Under the pieces are notes generated by a model, which was not told the origin of the DNA, made no database searches, and worked only from the letters and a program-made list of their open reading frames with translations. From Winogradskyella sp. KYW1333 (GTDB lineage Bacteria; Bacteroidota; Bacteroidia; Flavobacteriales; Flavobacteriaceae), in contig NZ_QPHL01000015.1 in NCBI RefSeq assembly GCF_003335675.1, positions 310,001 through 374,000 of the forward strand: DNA of 64,000 bases. Reading direction: 5' to 3'. The number at the start of each line of letters is the position of its first letter. The stretch's first letter is position 1. Made by a program: the position numbers and the translations under genes. Positions 17,479 through 27,100 of the stretch are shown here, one piece after another.

Positions 17479-17501
17479 TTAGGTCTTTATTTGGTATTTC
17501 A

Positions 17502-17530
17502 CAAATATAATCTATCACCAACAATAACAA
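17502..17530 (-). promoter_or_regulatory. Bacteroidota-type promoter for the polysaccharide operon
   Basis: On the minus strand a TTG (17530-17528) is followed after 18 bases by TATATTTG (17509-17502), a full match to the TTG / TAnnTTTG consensus of this phylum. The box lies 23 bp upstream of the wza ATG. No other equally good promoter was noticed between here and the start of the window, so the 17-kb locus may be read largely from this site. Confidence 0.6.
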
Positions 17531-17542
17531 AACTATATGCTT

Positions 17543-17550
17543 TATTTTTG
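17543..17550 (+). promoter_or_regulatory. Candidate -7 box for the ABC-F gene
   Basis: TATTTTTG matches the TAnnTTTG -7 consensus and lies 31 bp upstream of the GTG start at 17582. No clear TTG was found at the usual spacing, so this is weaker than the divergent wza promoter. Confidence 0.35.
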
Positions 17551-17581
17551 GTTTATTTACGTTCTTTGTAAAAAATAAAAA

Positions 17582-19444
17582 GTGAATTACCTTAATGTAG
17601 AAAATATTTCAAAATCTTATGGCGAACTCGTCCTCTTTGAAGGCTTGTCCTTTAGCATTCACAAGGATCAAAAAATAGCTTTTATAGCTAAAAACGGTAG
17701 TGGTAAAACCTCTATTCTAAATATTTTATCAGGAAAGGATGCACCAGATAAAGGACAAATAATTATTCGCAAGGGACTTAGGCTATCGTTTCTAGACCAG
17801 GAACCTATATTAGACAAGCAACTTACAATTGAGGAAACAATATTTGCTTCGGAAATTCCTATTCTTAAAGTCATTGAAAGCTACGAAAATGCACTCAAAA
17901 ACCCTGAAGACTCGGAAGGATATCAGTTGGCATTTGAAGCTATGGATAGACATAATGCCTGGGAGTTTGAAACGCAATACCAACAAATTTTATCTCAATT
18001 AAAATTAGAAGATTTATCGCAAAAAGTAAGTTCGCTTTCAGGAGGGCAAAAAAAACGATTGGCCCTAGCGCAATCCTTATTGAGTAAACCCGATATATTA
18101 ATCCTAGATGAACCTACAAACCATCTAGATTTAGAGATGATTGAATGGTTAGAAGACTATTTCACAAAAACACAGCAAACACTGTTCATGGTAACCCACG
18201 ACCGTTATTTTTTAGAACGTGTCTGCAACGAAATAATAGAGCTTGACCATGGAAAGTTATTTACCTACAAAGGAAATTATTCCTATTACTTAGAAAAAAA
18301 AGAAGCACGCATTGCAAATGAATTGGTAGAGGTTGGTAAGGCGAAACAACTCTTTAAAAAAGAATTAGATTGGATGCGACGTCAACCCAAAGCACGCACT
18401 ACAAAATCAAAAAGCAGGATAGATGATTTTTTTGAAATAAAGAAAAAGGCACACCAAAGACGTAAGGATCACGAAGTACAGTTAGAGATAAATATGGAAC
18501 GATTGGGAAGCAAGATCATTGAATTCCATAATGTTTATAAGGCATTTAAAGACAAAAATATATTAGATAGTTTTGACTACACTTTTAAGAAAGGGGAACG
18601 CATTGGTATTATCGGTAAAAATGGAACTGGTAAGTCCACATTTTTGAATTTACTGACGCAAAGCTTAAAACCTGATAATGGTAAAATTGTGTTAGGTGAA
18701 ACTGTTAAAATTGGATATTACACACAAGGTGGTATCCCTGTTAAACCTAGTCAAAAAGTAATTGAAGTCATTCGACAATATGGTGACTATATTCCCTTGG
18801 CAAAAGGAAGACAAATTAGTGCACAGCAGTTACTTGAACGTTTCCTGTTTGACAGAAAAAAACAGTATGATTTTGTTGAAAAGCTTAGTGGTGGTGAACA
18901 AAAACGATTATACTTATGTACTGTTTTAATTCAAAATCCAAACGTTTTAATTTTAGATGAACCCACTAATGACCTAGATATAGTTACGCTAAACGTACTT
19001 GAAAATTTTCTCTTAGATTTTCCTGGTGTTTTATTAGTTGTATCACATGATCGTTACTTTATGGATAAAATTGTTGATCATCTATTTGTTTTCCGTGGCA
19101 ATGGAGTCATTGACGATTTTCCTGGTAATTATTCAGATTTCAGGGCTTATGATACGAGTCTGCCAAAAACTGCAAATATCAAAGTAAAAGCAGATACAAA
19201 TAAGGTTGTCAAGGAAAATGAAGCTAATAAACTATCCTATAACGAACAAAAAGAATATAAAAATTTAGAATCAAAAATACGATCATTAGAATTAGACAAG
19301 ACAGCATTAGAAGGTAAATTCAACAACCCAGAACTATCACAAGAGGATATCAATAAATTGTCTGAAGATTTACAGACAATAATTAGCTTGATCGAAGAAA
19401 AAGAATTGCGTTGGTTTGAACTTGCTGAAAAATTAGAGCATTAA
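17582..19444 (+). CDS. ABC-F family ATPase (Uup/EttA-like)
   Basis: A 620-residue soluble protein with two ABC domains and no membrane segment. The first Walker A is AKNGSGKTS near 35-43 with signature LSGGQKKRL and Walker B ILILDEPTNHLD; the second is GKNGTGKST with LSGGEQKRL and VLILDEPTNDLD. The linker between domains (about 240-310) is charged and the C-terminus (about 540-620) is a coiled coil, as in Uup. ABC-F proteins act on the ribosome, or for Uup on DNA transactions, rather than in transport. It starts at GTG 17582, since the protein aligns from its first residues. It is followed with no gap by the methyltransferase. Confidence 0.88.
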   Translation: MNYLNVENISKSYGELVLFEGLSFSIHKDQKIAFIAKNGSGKTSILNILSGKDAPDKGQIIIRKGLRLSFLDQEPILDKQLTIEETIFASEIPILKVIESYENALKNPEDSEGYQLAFEAMDRHNAWEFETQYQQILSQLKLEDLSQKVSSLSGGQKKRLALAQSLLSKPDILILDEPTNHLDLEMIEWLEDYFTKTQQTLFMVTHDRYFLERVCNEIIELDHGKLFTYKGNYSYYLEKKEARIANELVEVGKAKQLFKKELDWMRRQPKARTTKSKSRIDDFFEIKKKAHQRRKDHEVQLEINMERLGSKIIEFHNVYKAFKDKNILDSFDYTFKKGERIGIIGKNGTGKSTFLNLLTQSLKPDNGKIVLGETVKIGYYTQGGIPVKPSQKVIEVIRQYGDYIPLAKGRQISAQQLLERFLFDRKKQYDFVEKLSGGEQKRLYLCTVLIQNPNVLILDEPTNDLDIVTLNVLENFLLDFPGVLLVVSHDRYFMDKIVDHLFVFRGNGVIDDFPGNYSDFRAYDTSLPKTANIKVKADTNKVVKENEANKLSYNEQKEYKNLESKIRSLELDKTALEGKFNNPELSQEDINKLSEDLQTIISLIEEKELRWFELAEKLEH

Positions 19445-20209
19445 ATGTACAAGATACTTGCTTATTTAAAATTCCTTAAAGCATCCAAAAACAAACATGG
19501 TGTACACTCTCCTTTTGTATACAAATTTGTTACTGAATGTATTTATGACAAAAAGAATCACCTAGAGTACAATCTCATAAAGGATTATCGTAAGGCCCTA
19601 TTAAAAAACAAAGAAAGTATTACCATCACCGATTTTGGATCAGGCTCAAAAGTATTTAAATCCAACATCAGAAAAATCAGTGATATTGCAGCTCATGCAG
19701 GAACGCCTTTAAAAAAAGCAAAACTCCTATTCAGAATTGTAAAGTACTTTAAATTTAAGTCCATATTAGAATTAGGCACTTCTCTAGGAATTGCTACCCA
19801 AGCTATGTCTCTTAATAATTCAGTTGAAAATATAATCAGTGTTGAAGGATGTCATAACACCTTCAGATTTGCTCTAAAATCATTGTCAAAATACAGCAAT
19901 ATTCAATTAATAAATAATCCATTTAAAAACTACATTCCCAAAATAAAACAAGAAAGTTTTGATCTCATATTTTTTGACGGACACCACGATAAAAGCGCAA
20001 CAATTGAATACTTTGAAGCTCTTTTGCCAAAAGCAAATAATAACTCCATATTCATTTTTGATGATATCTATTGGTCACAAGAAATGACTCAAGCCTGGGA
20101 TTATATTAAAAATCACAATTCTGTTACTGTTACTGTAGACACCTTTCATTTTGGTATTGTTTTTTTCAGAAAAGAACAGGTCGAAGAACATTTTAAGATT
20201 AGAATGTAA
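19445..20209 (+). CDS. Class I SAM-dependent methyltransferase (O-methyltransferase-like)
   Basis: A 254-residue protein whose ATG directly follows the ABC-F stop. It has the AdoMet motif SILELGTSLGIATQAM near 114-129, an acidic strand ISVEGC, and LIFFDGHHDKSATIEYFEALLP plus FIFDDIYWSQEM, which resemble caffeoyl-CoA-type and related O-methyltransferases. The N-terminal segment HGVHSPFVYKFVTECIYD is typical of a Bacteroidota group that is conserved next to this ABC-F gene. Substrate unknown. Confidence 0.78.
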   Translation: MYKILAYLKFLKASKNKHGVHSPFVYKFVTECIYDKKNHLEYNLIKDYRKALLKNKESITITDFGSGSKVFKSNIRKISDIAAHAGTPLKKAKLLFRIVKYFKFKSILELGTSLGIATQAMSLNNSVENIISVEGCHNTFRFALKSLSKYSNIQLINNPFKNYIPKIKQESFDLIFFDGHHDKSATIEYFEALLPKANNNSIFIFDDIYWSQEMTQAWDYIKNHNSVTVTVDTFHFGIVFFRKEQVEEHFKIRM

Positions 20210-20287
20210 CAACCTCCCAATTTTAACGTCTTATTAACTGTAAAATCCTGTATCTTGCAGGATGAATGGCAACCAAGAATAGTAATT

Positions 20288-20977
20288 ATGAGTGACAACG
20301 TCATTGAGATTAGAAACATCATTAGAGATTTTAAATTAGGACAGCAAACCGTTCATGTTTTAAAAGGTATAGATTTAGACATTAAGAAAGGTGAATATGT
20401 CGCCATTATGGGCCCATCAGGTTCTGGTAAATCTACTTTAATGAATTTATTAGGTTGTTTAGACACTCCTACATCAGGGACCTACGTTCTTAACGGAAAA
20501 GATGTTAGCCAAATGTCAGAAGATGAATTGGCCGAAATACGAAATACTGAAATTGGATTTGTTTTTCAGACATTTAATCTCCTACCAAGAACCACTGCCC
20601 TAGAAAATGTGGCTTTGCCTATGATTTATGCAGGTGCATCTAAAAAAGTACGTTCCGAAAGAGCTTCAGAAGTATTGACCGATGTTGGACTTGCAGATCG
20701 TATGGACCATAAACCAAATCAGTTGTCTGGTGGTCAAAGACAACGTGTGGCTGTTGGTAGAGCACTGGTAAATAAGCCTTCAATTATTCTGGCAGATGAA
20801 CCTACAGGAAATTTGGATTCTAAGACTTCATTAGAAATTATGGAATTATTTGATGAAATTCATGCTAATGGTAATACTGTTATTATGGTTACCCATGAAG
20901 AAGATGTAGCGGCACATGCAAAAAGAATCATTCGCTTAAATGATGGAATGATTGACACAGATACTTATAATAACTAA
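20288..20977 (+). CDS. ABC transporter ATP-binding protein, LolD/MacB type
   Basis: A 229-residue ATPase with Walker [11 protein letters not shown]-loop [18 protein letters not shown], signature [15 protein letters not shown], Walker [12 protein letters not shown] and switch VTHEED. These are the marks of the LolD, FtsE and MacB subfamily, which works with FtsX-like permeases on lipoprotein release, cell division or efflux. No permease lies beside it, so its partner is elsewhere. The start is ATG 20288; an in-frame TTG at 20255 would add eleven residues not typical of the family. Confidence 0.88.
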   Translation: MSDNVIEIRNIIRDFKLGQQTVHVLKGIDLDIKKGEYVAIMGPSGSGKSTLMNLLGCLDTPTSGTYVLNGKDVSQMSEDELAEIRNTEIGFVFQTFNLLPRTTALENVALPMIYAGASKKVRSERASEVLTDVGLADRMDHKPNQLSGGQRQRVAVGRALVNKPSIILADEPTGNLDSKTSLEIMELFDEIHANGNTVIMVTHEEDVAAHAKRIIRLNDGMIDTDTYNN

Positions 20978-21060
20978 ATCACAAACAGCAATCTGAATTT
21001 ATAGACTTTGCTATCTCGGCCTTTTTTAAGAATTTGAGTATTAGCCTTATCTTTACATTT

Positions 21061-21636
21061 ATGAAAGTATATACAAAAACGGGGGATAAAGGTACTACCT
21101 CACTCTTTGGGGGTACACGTGTACCGAAGCATCACTTAAGAATAGAAAGTTACGGTACAATTGACGAGTTAAATTCGCACATTGGTCTGGTACGTGATCA
21201 AGATATTAATCAACACTACAAGCATGTTTTGATGAAAATTCAAGATCTATTATTTACTGTAGGCGCAATATTAGCTACTGATCCCGAAAAAGCTACACTG
21301 AAAAATGGTAGGGCTCGCTTAAATATTCCAAAAATATCAAATGAAGATATTGAAGCTTTAGAAAAAGAGATGGACACAATGGAAGCCAGTCTACCACCGA
21401 TGACTCATTTTGTTTTACCTGGTGGTCATCAAACCGTGTCATTCTGTCACATAGCGCGTACAGTATGTCGTCGAGCAGAACGCTTAGCCTCTCATCTTAA
21501 TGAATTAGAACCTTTTCAACCTGAAACCTTAATGTACATTAATCGGCTTTCTGACTACCTTTTTGTGTTGGCACGGAAGTTGTCATATGATTTACAGGCT
21601 GAAGAAATAAAGTGGATTCCCAAAAAAGAATCTTAA
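21061..21636 (+). CDS. ATP:cob(I)alamin adenosyltransferase, PduO type
   Basis: A 191-residue enzyme that transfers adenosyl from ATP to cob(I)alamin to make coenzyme B12. The N-terminus has the ATP-binding KVYTKTGDKGTTSLFGGTRV near 2-21, then ESYGTIDELNSHIG, and near the end ICH/ARTVCRRAER and YINRLSDYLFVLARKLS, all PduO/MMAB hallmarks. The start is ATG 21061; an in-frame TTG at 21034 is upstream of a TATCTTTA box (21048-21055) and is therefore unlikely. The most probable user is methylmalonyl-CoA mutase, whose chaperone MeaB is at 27697-28776. Confidence 0.9.
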   Translation: MKVYTKTGDKGTTSLFGGTRVPKHHLRIESYGTIDELNSHIGLVRDQDINQHYKHVLMKIQDLLFTVGAILATDPEKATLKNGRARLNIPKISNEDIEALEKEMDTMEASLPPMTHFVLPGGHQTVSFCHIARTVCRRAERLASHLNELEPFQPETLMYINRLSDYLFVLARKLSYDLQAEEIKWIPKKES

Positions 21637-21744
21637 GTAAAAATTGAATTCAGTCATTAGAATTGTATAATTCAACTATATAAGTTGAAAACGATTGAAA
21701 ATTACATGTTCTTTCTATTAATGATTAATTAATTTAATTTTTTC

Positions 21745-21774
21745 TTGAATTATTCAGCTAAAAAATTATTTTTG
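21745..21774 (+). promoter_or_regulatory. Bacteroidota-type promoter for the DUF2795 gene
   Basis: TTG at 21745-21747, then 19 bases, then TATTTTTG at 21767-21774, a complete match to the phylum consensus. The box ends 26 bp before the ATG at 21801. Confidence 0.6.
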
Positions 21775-21800
21775 CAAAAAAAAATTAAACACGGACGCAA

Positions 21801-22022
21801 ATGTATTGGACATTAGAATTAGCATCATATTTAAGTGATGCGCCTTGGCCAGCAACTAAAGACGAACTTATAGATTATGCCATCCGAACAGGTGCACCTT
21901 TAGAGGTTGTTGAGAATTTACAAGCGATCGAAGATGAAGGTGATTCATACGATTCAATTGAAGAAATTTGGCCAGACTATCCAACTGATGAAGATTACCT
22001 CTGGAATGAGGATGAATATTAA
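21801..22022 (+). CDS. Small acidic DUF2795-family protein
   Basis: A 73-residue acidic protein (MYWTLELASYLSDAPWPATKDELIDYAIRTG in outline) that matches the DUF2795 family conserved across Bacteroidota. Its first part is a small helical domain; the second half is rich in Asp, Glu and Tyr. No signal peptide or membrane segment is present. Function is unknown. It has its own consensus promoter and a strong terminator, so it is a single-gene, probably well expressed unit between the cobalamin gene and secA. Confidence 0.8.
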   Translation: MYWTLELASYLSDAPWPATKDELIDYAIRTGAPLEVVENLQAIEDEGDSYDSIEEIWPDYPTDEDYLWNEDEY

Positions 22023-22039
22023 CATATAATATTTTGATA

Positions 22040-22080
22040 AAAAAGTCTCTTACGTTAATATAACTGAGAGACTTTTTTTA
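22040..22080 (+). terminator. Intrinsic terminator after the DUF2795 gene
   Basis: A long stem pairs AAAAGTCTCTTA with a matching TGAGAGACTTTT, with inner pairs GTTA/TAAC around a three-base loop, followed by a T run. It lies 18 bp after the stop codon. Confidence 0.85.
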
Positions 22081-22150
22081 TTTTCGGTTTCTCTTAAATA
22101 AGAATCGCATAAGAGTCTTTGAGACTATAAATTTATTGATATAAAAAAAT

Positions 22151-22174
22151 AAAGATTGACACCAATCAATCTTT
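22151..22174 (+). promoter_or_regulatory. Nine-bp hairpin in the secA 5' leader
   Basis: AAAGATTGA (22151-22159) pairs perfectly with TCAATCTTT (22166-22174) around a six-base loop, 16 bp before the secA ATG. It has only a short T run and could act on secA translation or be a weak terminator. No regulatory family is recognised. Confidence 0.4.
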
Positions 22175-22190
22175 TACAACATAAATAGAC

Positions 22191-25100
22191 ATGGGTATAC
22201 TAGACAAAGTATTAAAGGTTTTTGTAGGAGATAAATCCAAACAAGACGTTAGTGTTATTACACCAATTGTAGAGAAGGTAAAAACATTTGAATCTGCCTT
22301 AGAGGCTTTATCTCATGATGAGTTAAGAACTAAAACTACAGAGTTTAAAAATAAAATTGCTGAAGCCAGAAAACCACTCCAAGAAAAGAAAGATGAATTG
22401 TTATCTAAAGCAGAAGAAACAGAGGATATCGATGAACGTGAGGATTTATATCTGGCAGCAGACAAGATAGAAGATGACATTTACGAAGTAACAGAAGATG
22501 TATTAAACGCTATATTACCTGAAGCTTTTGCAGTAGTAAAGGAAACAGCAAAACGTTTTGTGAGCAATACTGAAATTCCAGTCACTGCGAATGCATTTGA
22601 CAGAGAAGTGTCTGGAGAAAAAGATTATGTAACTCTTGATGGTAATAAAGCTATGTGGGCCAATACATGGGATGCCGCGGGAAAGCCAATTACATGGGAC
22701 ATGGTTCATTATGATGTTCAGTTAATTGGTGGTATTGCAATGCATCAAGGAAAAATTGCAGAAATGCAAACAGGTGAAGGTAAAACACTTGTTGCTACAT
22801 TACCCGTTTATTTAAATGCCCTTGCAGGTAAAGGTGTTCACCTAGTAACAGTTAACGACTACTTAGCAAAACGTGATAGTGCTTGGATGGCGCCAATATT
22901 TGAGTTTCATGGTTTATCAGTAGATTGTATAGACTATCATAAACCAAATTCAGATGCAAGACGTAAAGCATACAATGCTGATATTACATATGGTACCAAC
23001 AATGAGTTTGGTTTTGATTACCTGCGTGATAATATGGCGCACTCACCAGAAGATTTGGTACAAAGACCGCATCACTTTGCAATTGTAGATGAGGTAGATT
23101 CTGTATTAATTGACGATGCAAGAACACCATTGATTATTTCTGGTCCAGTACCTAAAGGCGATGAACATGAATTTGATCAGTTAAAACCAAAGGTGCAACA
23201 AATTGAAGAAGTTCAACGCAAGCATTTAGTTGGCGTATTAGCAGAAGCTAAAAAATTAATTACCGAAGGTGATACCAAAGAAGGTGGTTTTCAATTGTTA
23301 AGAGTTTATAGGGGTATACCAAAGAATAAAGCTTTAATTAAATTCTTAAGTGAGGAAGGAATTAAGCAATTACTTCAAAAAACCGAAAATTTCTACATGC
23401 AAGACAACAACAGAGAAATGCCTAAGGTAGATGCAGAACTCTATTATGTAATTGATGAGAAAAACAATCAAGTAGAGCTTACGGATAAAGGTGTAGATTT
23501 TCTTTCTGGCGAGGATGATCCTAATTTCTTTGTAATGCCAGAAATGGGAACTGAAATTGCTAAAATTGAAAATCAAGGCCTATCGTCTGAAGAAGAAGCA
23601 AATCTTAAAGAAGATCTATTTAGAGATTTCGGTATCAAGTCAGAACGTATCCATACATTAAATCAGCTATTAAAAGCATACGCACTTTTTGAGAAAGACA
23701 TCCAGTATGTTGTAATGGACAATAAAGTTATGATCGTTGATGAGCAAACGGGACGTATAATGGACGGTCGTCGTTATTCTGATGGATTACATCAAGCCAT
23801 TGAAGCCAAAGAGAATGTAAAGATTGAAGCCGCAACACAGACTTTTGCAACAGTAACCCTTCAAAATTACTTTAGAATGTACCGTAAACTATCCGGTATG
23901 ACTGGTACTGCAGTAACGGAAGCAGGTGAATTCTGGGAAATATACAAGCTTGATGTTGTGGAAATTCCAACCAACAGACCAATTGCAAGAGATGATAAGG
24001 ATGATTTAGTATATAAAACCAAGCGCGAAAAATATAATGCTGTAATTGAGGAAGTAACCGCCCTTTCTGAAGCAGGCAGACCAGTATTAATTGGTACTAC
24101 TAATGTTGAAATTTCGGAGCTATTAGGAAAAATGCTGAGTATAAGAAAAGTACCTCACAATGTACTTAATGCGAAACTTCATAAGAAGGAAGCCGATATT
24201 GTGGCAGAAGCTGGTAAACCAGGACAAGTTACAATTGCAACCAATATGGCTGGACGTGGTACCGATATTAAATTGAGTGATAAAGTTAAAGAAGCAGGTG
24301 GTTTGGCCATTGTCGGTACAGAGCGACATGATTCTCGTCGTGTAGATAGACAGCTTAGAGGTCGTTCTGGACGTCAAGGAGATCCAGGTAGTTCTCAGTT
24401 TTATGTATCCTTAGAAGATAATTTGATGCGATTATTTGGTAGTGATCGTATTGCAAAAATGATGGACAGAATGGGATTAAAGGAAGGGGAAGTAATTCAG
24501 CATTCCATGATTTCAAAATCTATAGAACGTGCTCAGAAAAAAGTTGAAGAGAACAACTTTGGAGTTAGAAAGCGACTTCTTGAATATGATGACGTAATGA
24601 ATGCGCAACGTGAGGTTGTCTATAAACGTCGTCGTAATGCTTTACATGGAGAGCGTCTTCGTGTTGATTTAGCTAATATGATTTTTGATACTTCAGAAGG
24701 TATTGCTATTAACAACAAGGATGCAAACGATTATAAAAACTTTGAGTTTGAACTAATTCGTTACTTCTCGATGTCTTCACCAATTTCTGAAGCTGACTTT
24801 GCTAAAATGGGTGCTTCAGATATTGCAGGTATAATCTACAAAGAGGCATTTAAGCATTATCGAGAAAAAATGCAGCGTGCAGCAGATTTAGCATATCCAG
24901 TAATCGAGAATGTTTACAATACTCAAAGAGATAGGTTTAAGCGCATCGTAGTACCATTTACGGATGGTGTGAAAAATTTACAGGTTGTTACTGATTTAGA
25001 GAAGGCGTACGAATCTAAAGGAAAGCAATTAATAAATGACTTTGAGAAGAATATCACTTTAGCTATTGTAGATGATTCGTGGAAAACACATTTACGTAAA

Positions 25101-25547
25101 ATGGACGAATTAAAACAGTCCGTACAGTTGGCGGTTCATGAGCAAAAAGACCCACTATTGATTTATAAATTTGAATCATTTGAGCTTTTTAAAAGCATGA
25201 TAGATCAGGTTAATAAAGATGTAATTTCATTCTTGTTTAAAGGTGAAATTCCACAAGAAACTGCAAATACCATACAAGAGGCTAAACGAAGAAAGCAAGA
25301 AAAGCTTGAAACACAGAAAGACGAAATTCCAAATATGGATGAACGCGCTGCACAAAGTAGGGCGGCCGGAGCAGGCGCATCTCGCCAACAACAAGTTGTT
25401 GAAACCATTGTGAGAGAACAACCAAAGATTGGTCGTAATGATAGAGTTACCATTAAACACGTGATGAGTGGTGAAAGTAAAGTGCTTAAATATAAGCAAG
25501 CAATACCTCTAATTGATAAAGGTGAATGGGTATTGGTAAATGACTAA
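22191..25547 (+). CDS. secA: Preprotein translocase ATPase SecA
   Basis: An 1118-residue SecA, the motor that drives unfolded preproteins through SecYEG. Features include the MQTGEGKTLVATLP Walker A region, YGTNNEFGFDYLRDN, the DEAD-like VDEVDSVLIDDARTPLIISG, TNMAGRGTDI, and GTERHDSRRVDRQLRGRSGRQGD of the second motor domain (the last two given as family landmarks). It is longer than E. coli SecA (901), mainly through extra segments in the first motor and preprotein-binding region, as usual for Bacteroidota. The C-terminus ends KQAIPLIDKGEWVLVND and lacks the Cys-rich zinc motif used for SecB binding. Its ATG follows a leader hairpin; a strong terminator follows it. Confidence 0.97.
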   Translation: MGILDKVLKVFVGDKSKQDVSVITPIVEKVKTFESALEALSHDELRTKTTEFKNKIAEARKPLQEKKDELLSKAEETEDIDEREDLYLAADKIEDDIYEVTEDVLNAILPEAFAVVKETAKRFVSNTEIPVTANAFDREVSGEKDYVTLDGNKAMWANTWDAAGKPITWDMVHYDVQLIGGIAMHQGKIAEMQTGEGKTLVATLPVYLNALAGKGVHLVTVNDYLAKRDSAWMAPIFEFHGLSVDCIDYHKPNSDARRKAYNADITYGTNNEFGFDYLRDNMAHSPEDLVQRPHHFAIVDEVDSVLIDDARTPLIISGPVPKGDEHEFDQLKPKVQQIEEVQRKHLVGVLAEAKKLITEGDTKEGGFQLLRVYRGIPKNKALIKFLSEEGIKQLLQKTENFYMQDNNREMPKVDAELYYVIDEKNNQVELTDKGVDFLSGEDDPNFFVMPEMGTEIAKIENQGLSSEEEANLKEDLFRDFGIKSERIHTLNQLLKAYALFEKDIQYVVMDNKVMIVDEQTGRIMDGRRYSDGLHQAIEAKENVKIEAATQTFATVTLQNYFRMYRKLSGMTGTAVTEAGEFWEIYKLDVVEIPTNRPIARDDKDDLVYKTKREKYNAVIEEVTALSEAGRPVLIGTTNVEISELLGKMLSIRKVPHNVLNAKLHKKEADIVAEAGKPGQVTIATNMAGRGTDIKLSDKVKEAGGLAIVGTERHDSRRVDRQLRGRSGRQGDPGSSQFYVSLEDNLMRLFGSDRIAKMMDRMGLKEGEVIQHSMISKSIERAQKKVEENNFGVRKRLLEYDDVMNAQREVVYKRRRNALHGERLRVDLANMIFDTSEGIAINNKDANDYKNFEFELIRYFSMSSPISEADFAKMGASDIAGIIYKEAFKHYREKMQRAADLAYPVIENVYNTQRDRFKRIVVPFTDGVKNLQVVTDLEKAYESKGKQLINDFEKNITLAIVDDSWKTHLRKMDELKQSVQLAVHEQKDPLLIYKFESFELFKSMIDQVNKDVISFLFKGEIPQETANTIQEAKRRKQEKLETQKDEIPNMDERAAQSRAAGAGASRQQQVVETIVREQPKIGRNDRVTIKHVMSGESKVLKYKQAIPLIDKGEWVLVND

Positions 25548-25584
25548 TTATCAAATACTAATACCAATTAACAATATGAAAACT

Positions 25585-25617
25585 AAAAAATTCTGATGAG
25601 TGACATCAGAATTTTTT
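25585..25617 (+). terminator. Intrinsic terminator after secA
   Basis: AAAAAATTCTGATG (25585-25598) pairs perfectly with CATCAGAATTTTTT (25604-25617) around a five-base loop. The A and T runs make it able to act in both directions. The stretch from here to 25840 holds nothing else that I recognise. Confidence 0.85.
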
Positions 25618-25840
25618 GGTAAAGAACACTGGCCTTCAATATGTTGTTAATAGGACTAATGTTTCTTTTTAGCAATCTACATTTAAGGATTTACTTTATG
25701 TTACATTAATCCAGGATGATTATTTATATCCTTTCCATAAAAGTCACAATTTCAGGCCTTTATATTAAATGGTCAATACCAAATTATCTACTTATTATCA
25801 TTTTTTTATTACCTTAATAGCACTAACTAAACTAATACTC

Positions 25841-26251
25841 ATGAAAAATGTATTAGCCACAATTATTGGCTTTATTGTCGTCTCTGTCACAGTTTATATC
25901 TTCGAATCCTTAATCGGCCAAAATCTATTTCCATTTCCAGAAGGTGCAAACCCAATGGATATGGAGTGGATTAAAAACAACATGGAACTAATACCTGTTG
26001 GTTCAAAAATATTTGTTGTCATCGCCCATTTTGCAGGAATCGTAATCGGTATGTTGGTTGCCGCAATGATATCCAAAAAATCTATGGTACCAACCTACAT
26101 TGTAGGAAGTCTAATGCTTGCCGCTACTTTTTTTAATATTGTAATGCTGCCTAAAGAACTATGGTTCACTCTTTCTGACGGAGTACTTGTGATTATTGGC
26201 TTTTTAGTAGGTAGACAACTTGGAATGAAAAAAATAACAACTGAAGTATAG
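25841..26251 (+). CDS. Small integral membrane protein, unknown function
   Basis: A 136-residue protein with four hydrophobic segments: LATIIGFIVVSVTVYIFESL, a second near FVVIAHFAGIVIGMLVAAMI, then TYIVGSLMLAATFFNIVML and LVIIGFLVGRQLG. No signal peptide or catalytic motif is seen. The start is ATG 25841; an in-frame ATG at 25769 would add 24 residues that look like untranslated leader. It is transcribed on its own after the secA terminator. I do not recognise a named family. Confidence 0.7.
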   Translation: MKNVLATIIGFIVVSVTVYIFESLIGQNLFPFPEGANPMDMEWIKNNMELIPVGSKIFVVIAHFAGIVIGMLVAAMISKKSMVPTYIVGSLMLAATFFNIVMLPKELWFTLSDGVLVIIGFLVGRQLGMKKITTEV

Positions 26252-26316
26252 AGCAATGAAAAAGGTTAGTCTATTATTAGTGCTATTTAAAAGTGTCTGC
26301 AATAGATGATTTTAAA

Positions 26317-27009
26317 TCATTTTTTAAAAGGCTGTATTAAAATGGACGGATCAGGACAATTCATCTTATAAAATTCCAAATCTATTTTGTTGCATACACC
26401 AGGATAGTCGCCTTCATAATTTTTAATGTCCTTAATTATCTGAAAATGCAAATGAGGTGGATATGTACCATTAACGTCAGCTGTCCCTAAAGTTGCAATC
26501 TGTTGCCCTTTTTCGACCCTATCACCTGTTCTTTTATCTTGTAGAGATTCTAAACTTAAATGACCATAAAGTGTGTAAAACTCAAAACCAGACACATGAT
26601 GATGCAAGATTAAACATGGTCCATAATCACCAAAATTTGTGTTGTTTTTAAAACTATGGACTGTTCCTTCCACAGGTGCGTAAATCGTCGTACCTGCTTC
26701 AATCCAAAGGTCTAATCCTAAGTGAATATTGCGCACTGTTTCTGGATCCGCCTGATTAAAATAATCACTTCGTTTATATATGCCACGCTTTTCTAAATAG
26801 CCACCATAAGCTACTTTTCCATTATTTGTCTTAATAACATGCCAAACATAATCCTTTAATTCATCAACAGAACCGACATCAACGCTTTTTAGATCCTCAT
26901 TGTCAAGAGATAGATTTAATGACACGTAATCCTCCTTTTCAACGTACGATGGAAGTAAAGTATGTGGCTGCAGTGATTTTAAAAAAGTATGAAAATCATA
27001 AAGGGCCAT
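26317..27009 (-). CDS. M23-family metallopeptidase domain protein without signal peptide
   Basis: A 230-residue protein with a LytM/M23 peptidase fold: the first zinc ligands in IHLGLDLW, the APVEGTVHSF strand, YGHLSL and the catalytic PPHLHFQI (HxH). M23 enzymes cut peptide cross-links in peptidoglycan, but this one starts directly with MALYDFHTFLKSLQ and has no signal peptide or membrane anchor, so it may act in the cytoplasm or be a domain whose partner is separate. Similar M23 domains are known fused between a phosphotransferase and an aminotransferase in some bacteria, which makes a non-wall role possible. It lies alone on the minus strand. Confidence 0.78.
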   Translation of the reverse strand: MALYDFHTFLKSLQPHTLLPSYVEKEDYVSLNLSLDNEDLKSVDVGSVDELKDYVWHVIKTNNGKVAYGGYLEKRGIYKRSDYFNQADPETVRNIHLGLDLWIEAGTTIYAPVEGTVHSFKNNTNFGDYGPCLILHHHVSGFEFYTLYGHLSLESLQDKRTGDRVEKGQQIATLGTADVNGTYPPHLHFQIIKDIKNYEGDYPGVCNKIDLEFYKMNCPDPSILIQPFKK

Positions 27010-27100
27010 AAAAAAATTAGAAATTATAAGATTTGCTTAAAATTAAGCGTTTGAGTCTTATAAATTTATGTATTTGATTTATCTTTAACATTCAAAAAAA

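Noticed and set aside
21034..21060. Upstream TTG start for the cobalamin adenosyltransferase
   Set aside because: The added residues are not family-like and overlap a promoter-like TATCTTTA.
21671..21688. TTCAAC/GTTGAA hairpin after the cobalamin gene as a terminator
   Set aside because: Only six pairs and no T run; probably chance in AT-rich DNA.
22515..25499. Several antisense frames inside secA
   Set aside because: They are shadows of the coding strand, with no ribosome sites, known domains or conservation signs.
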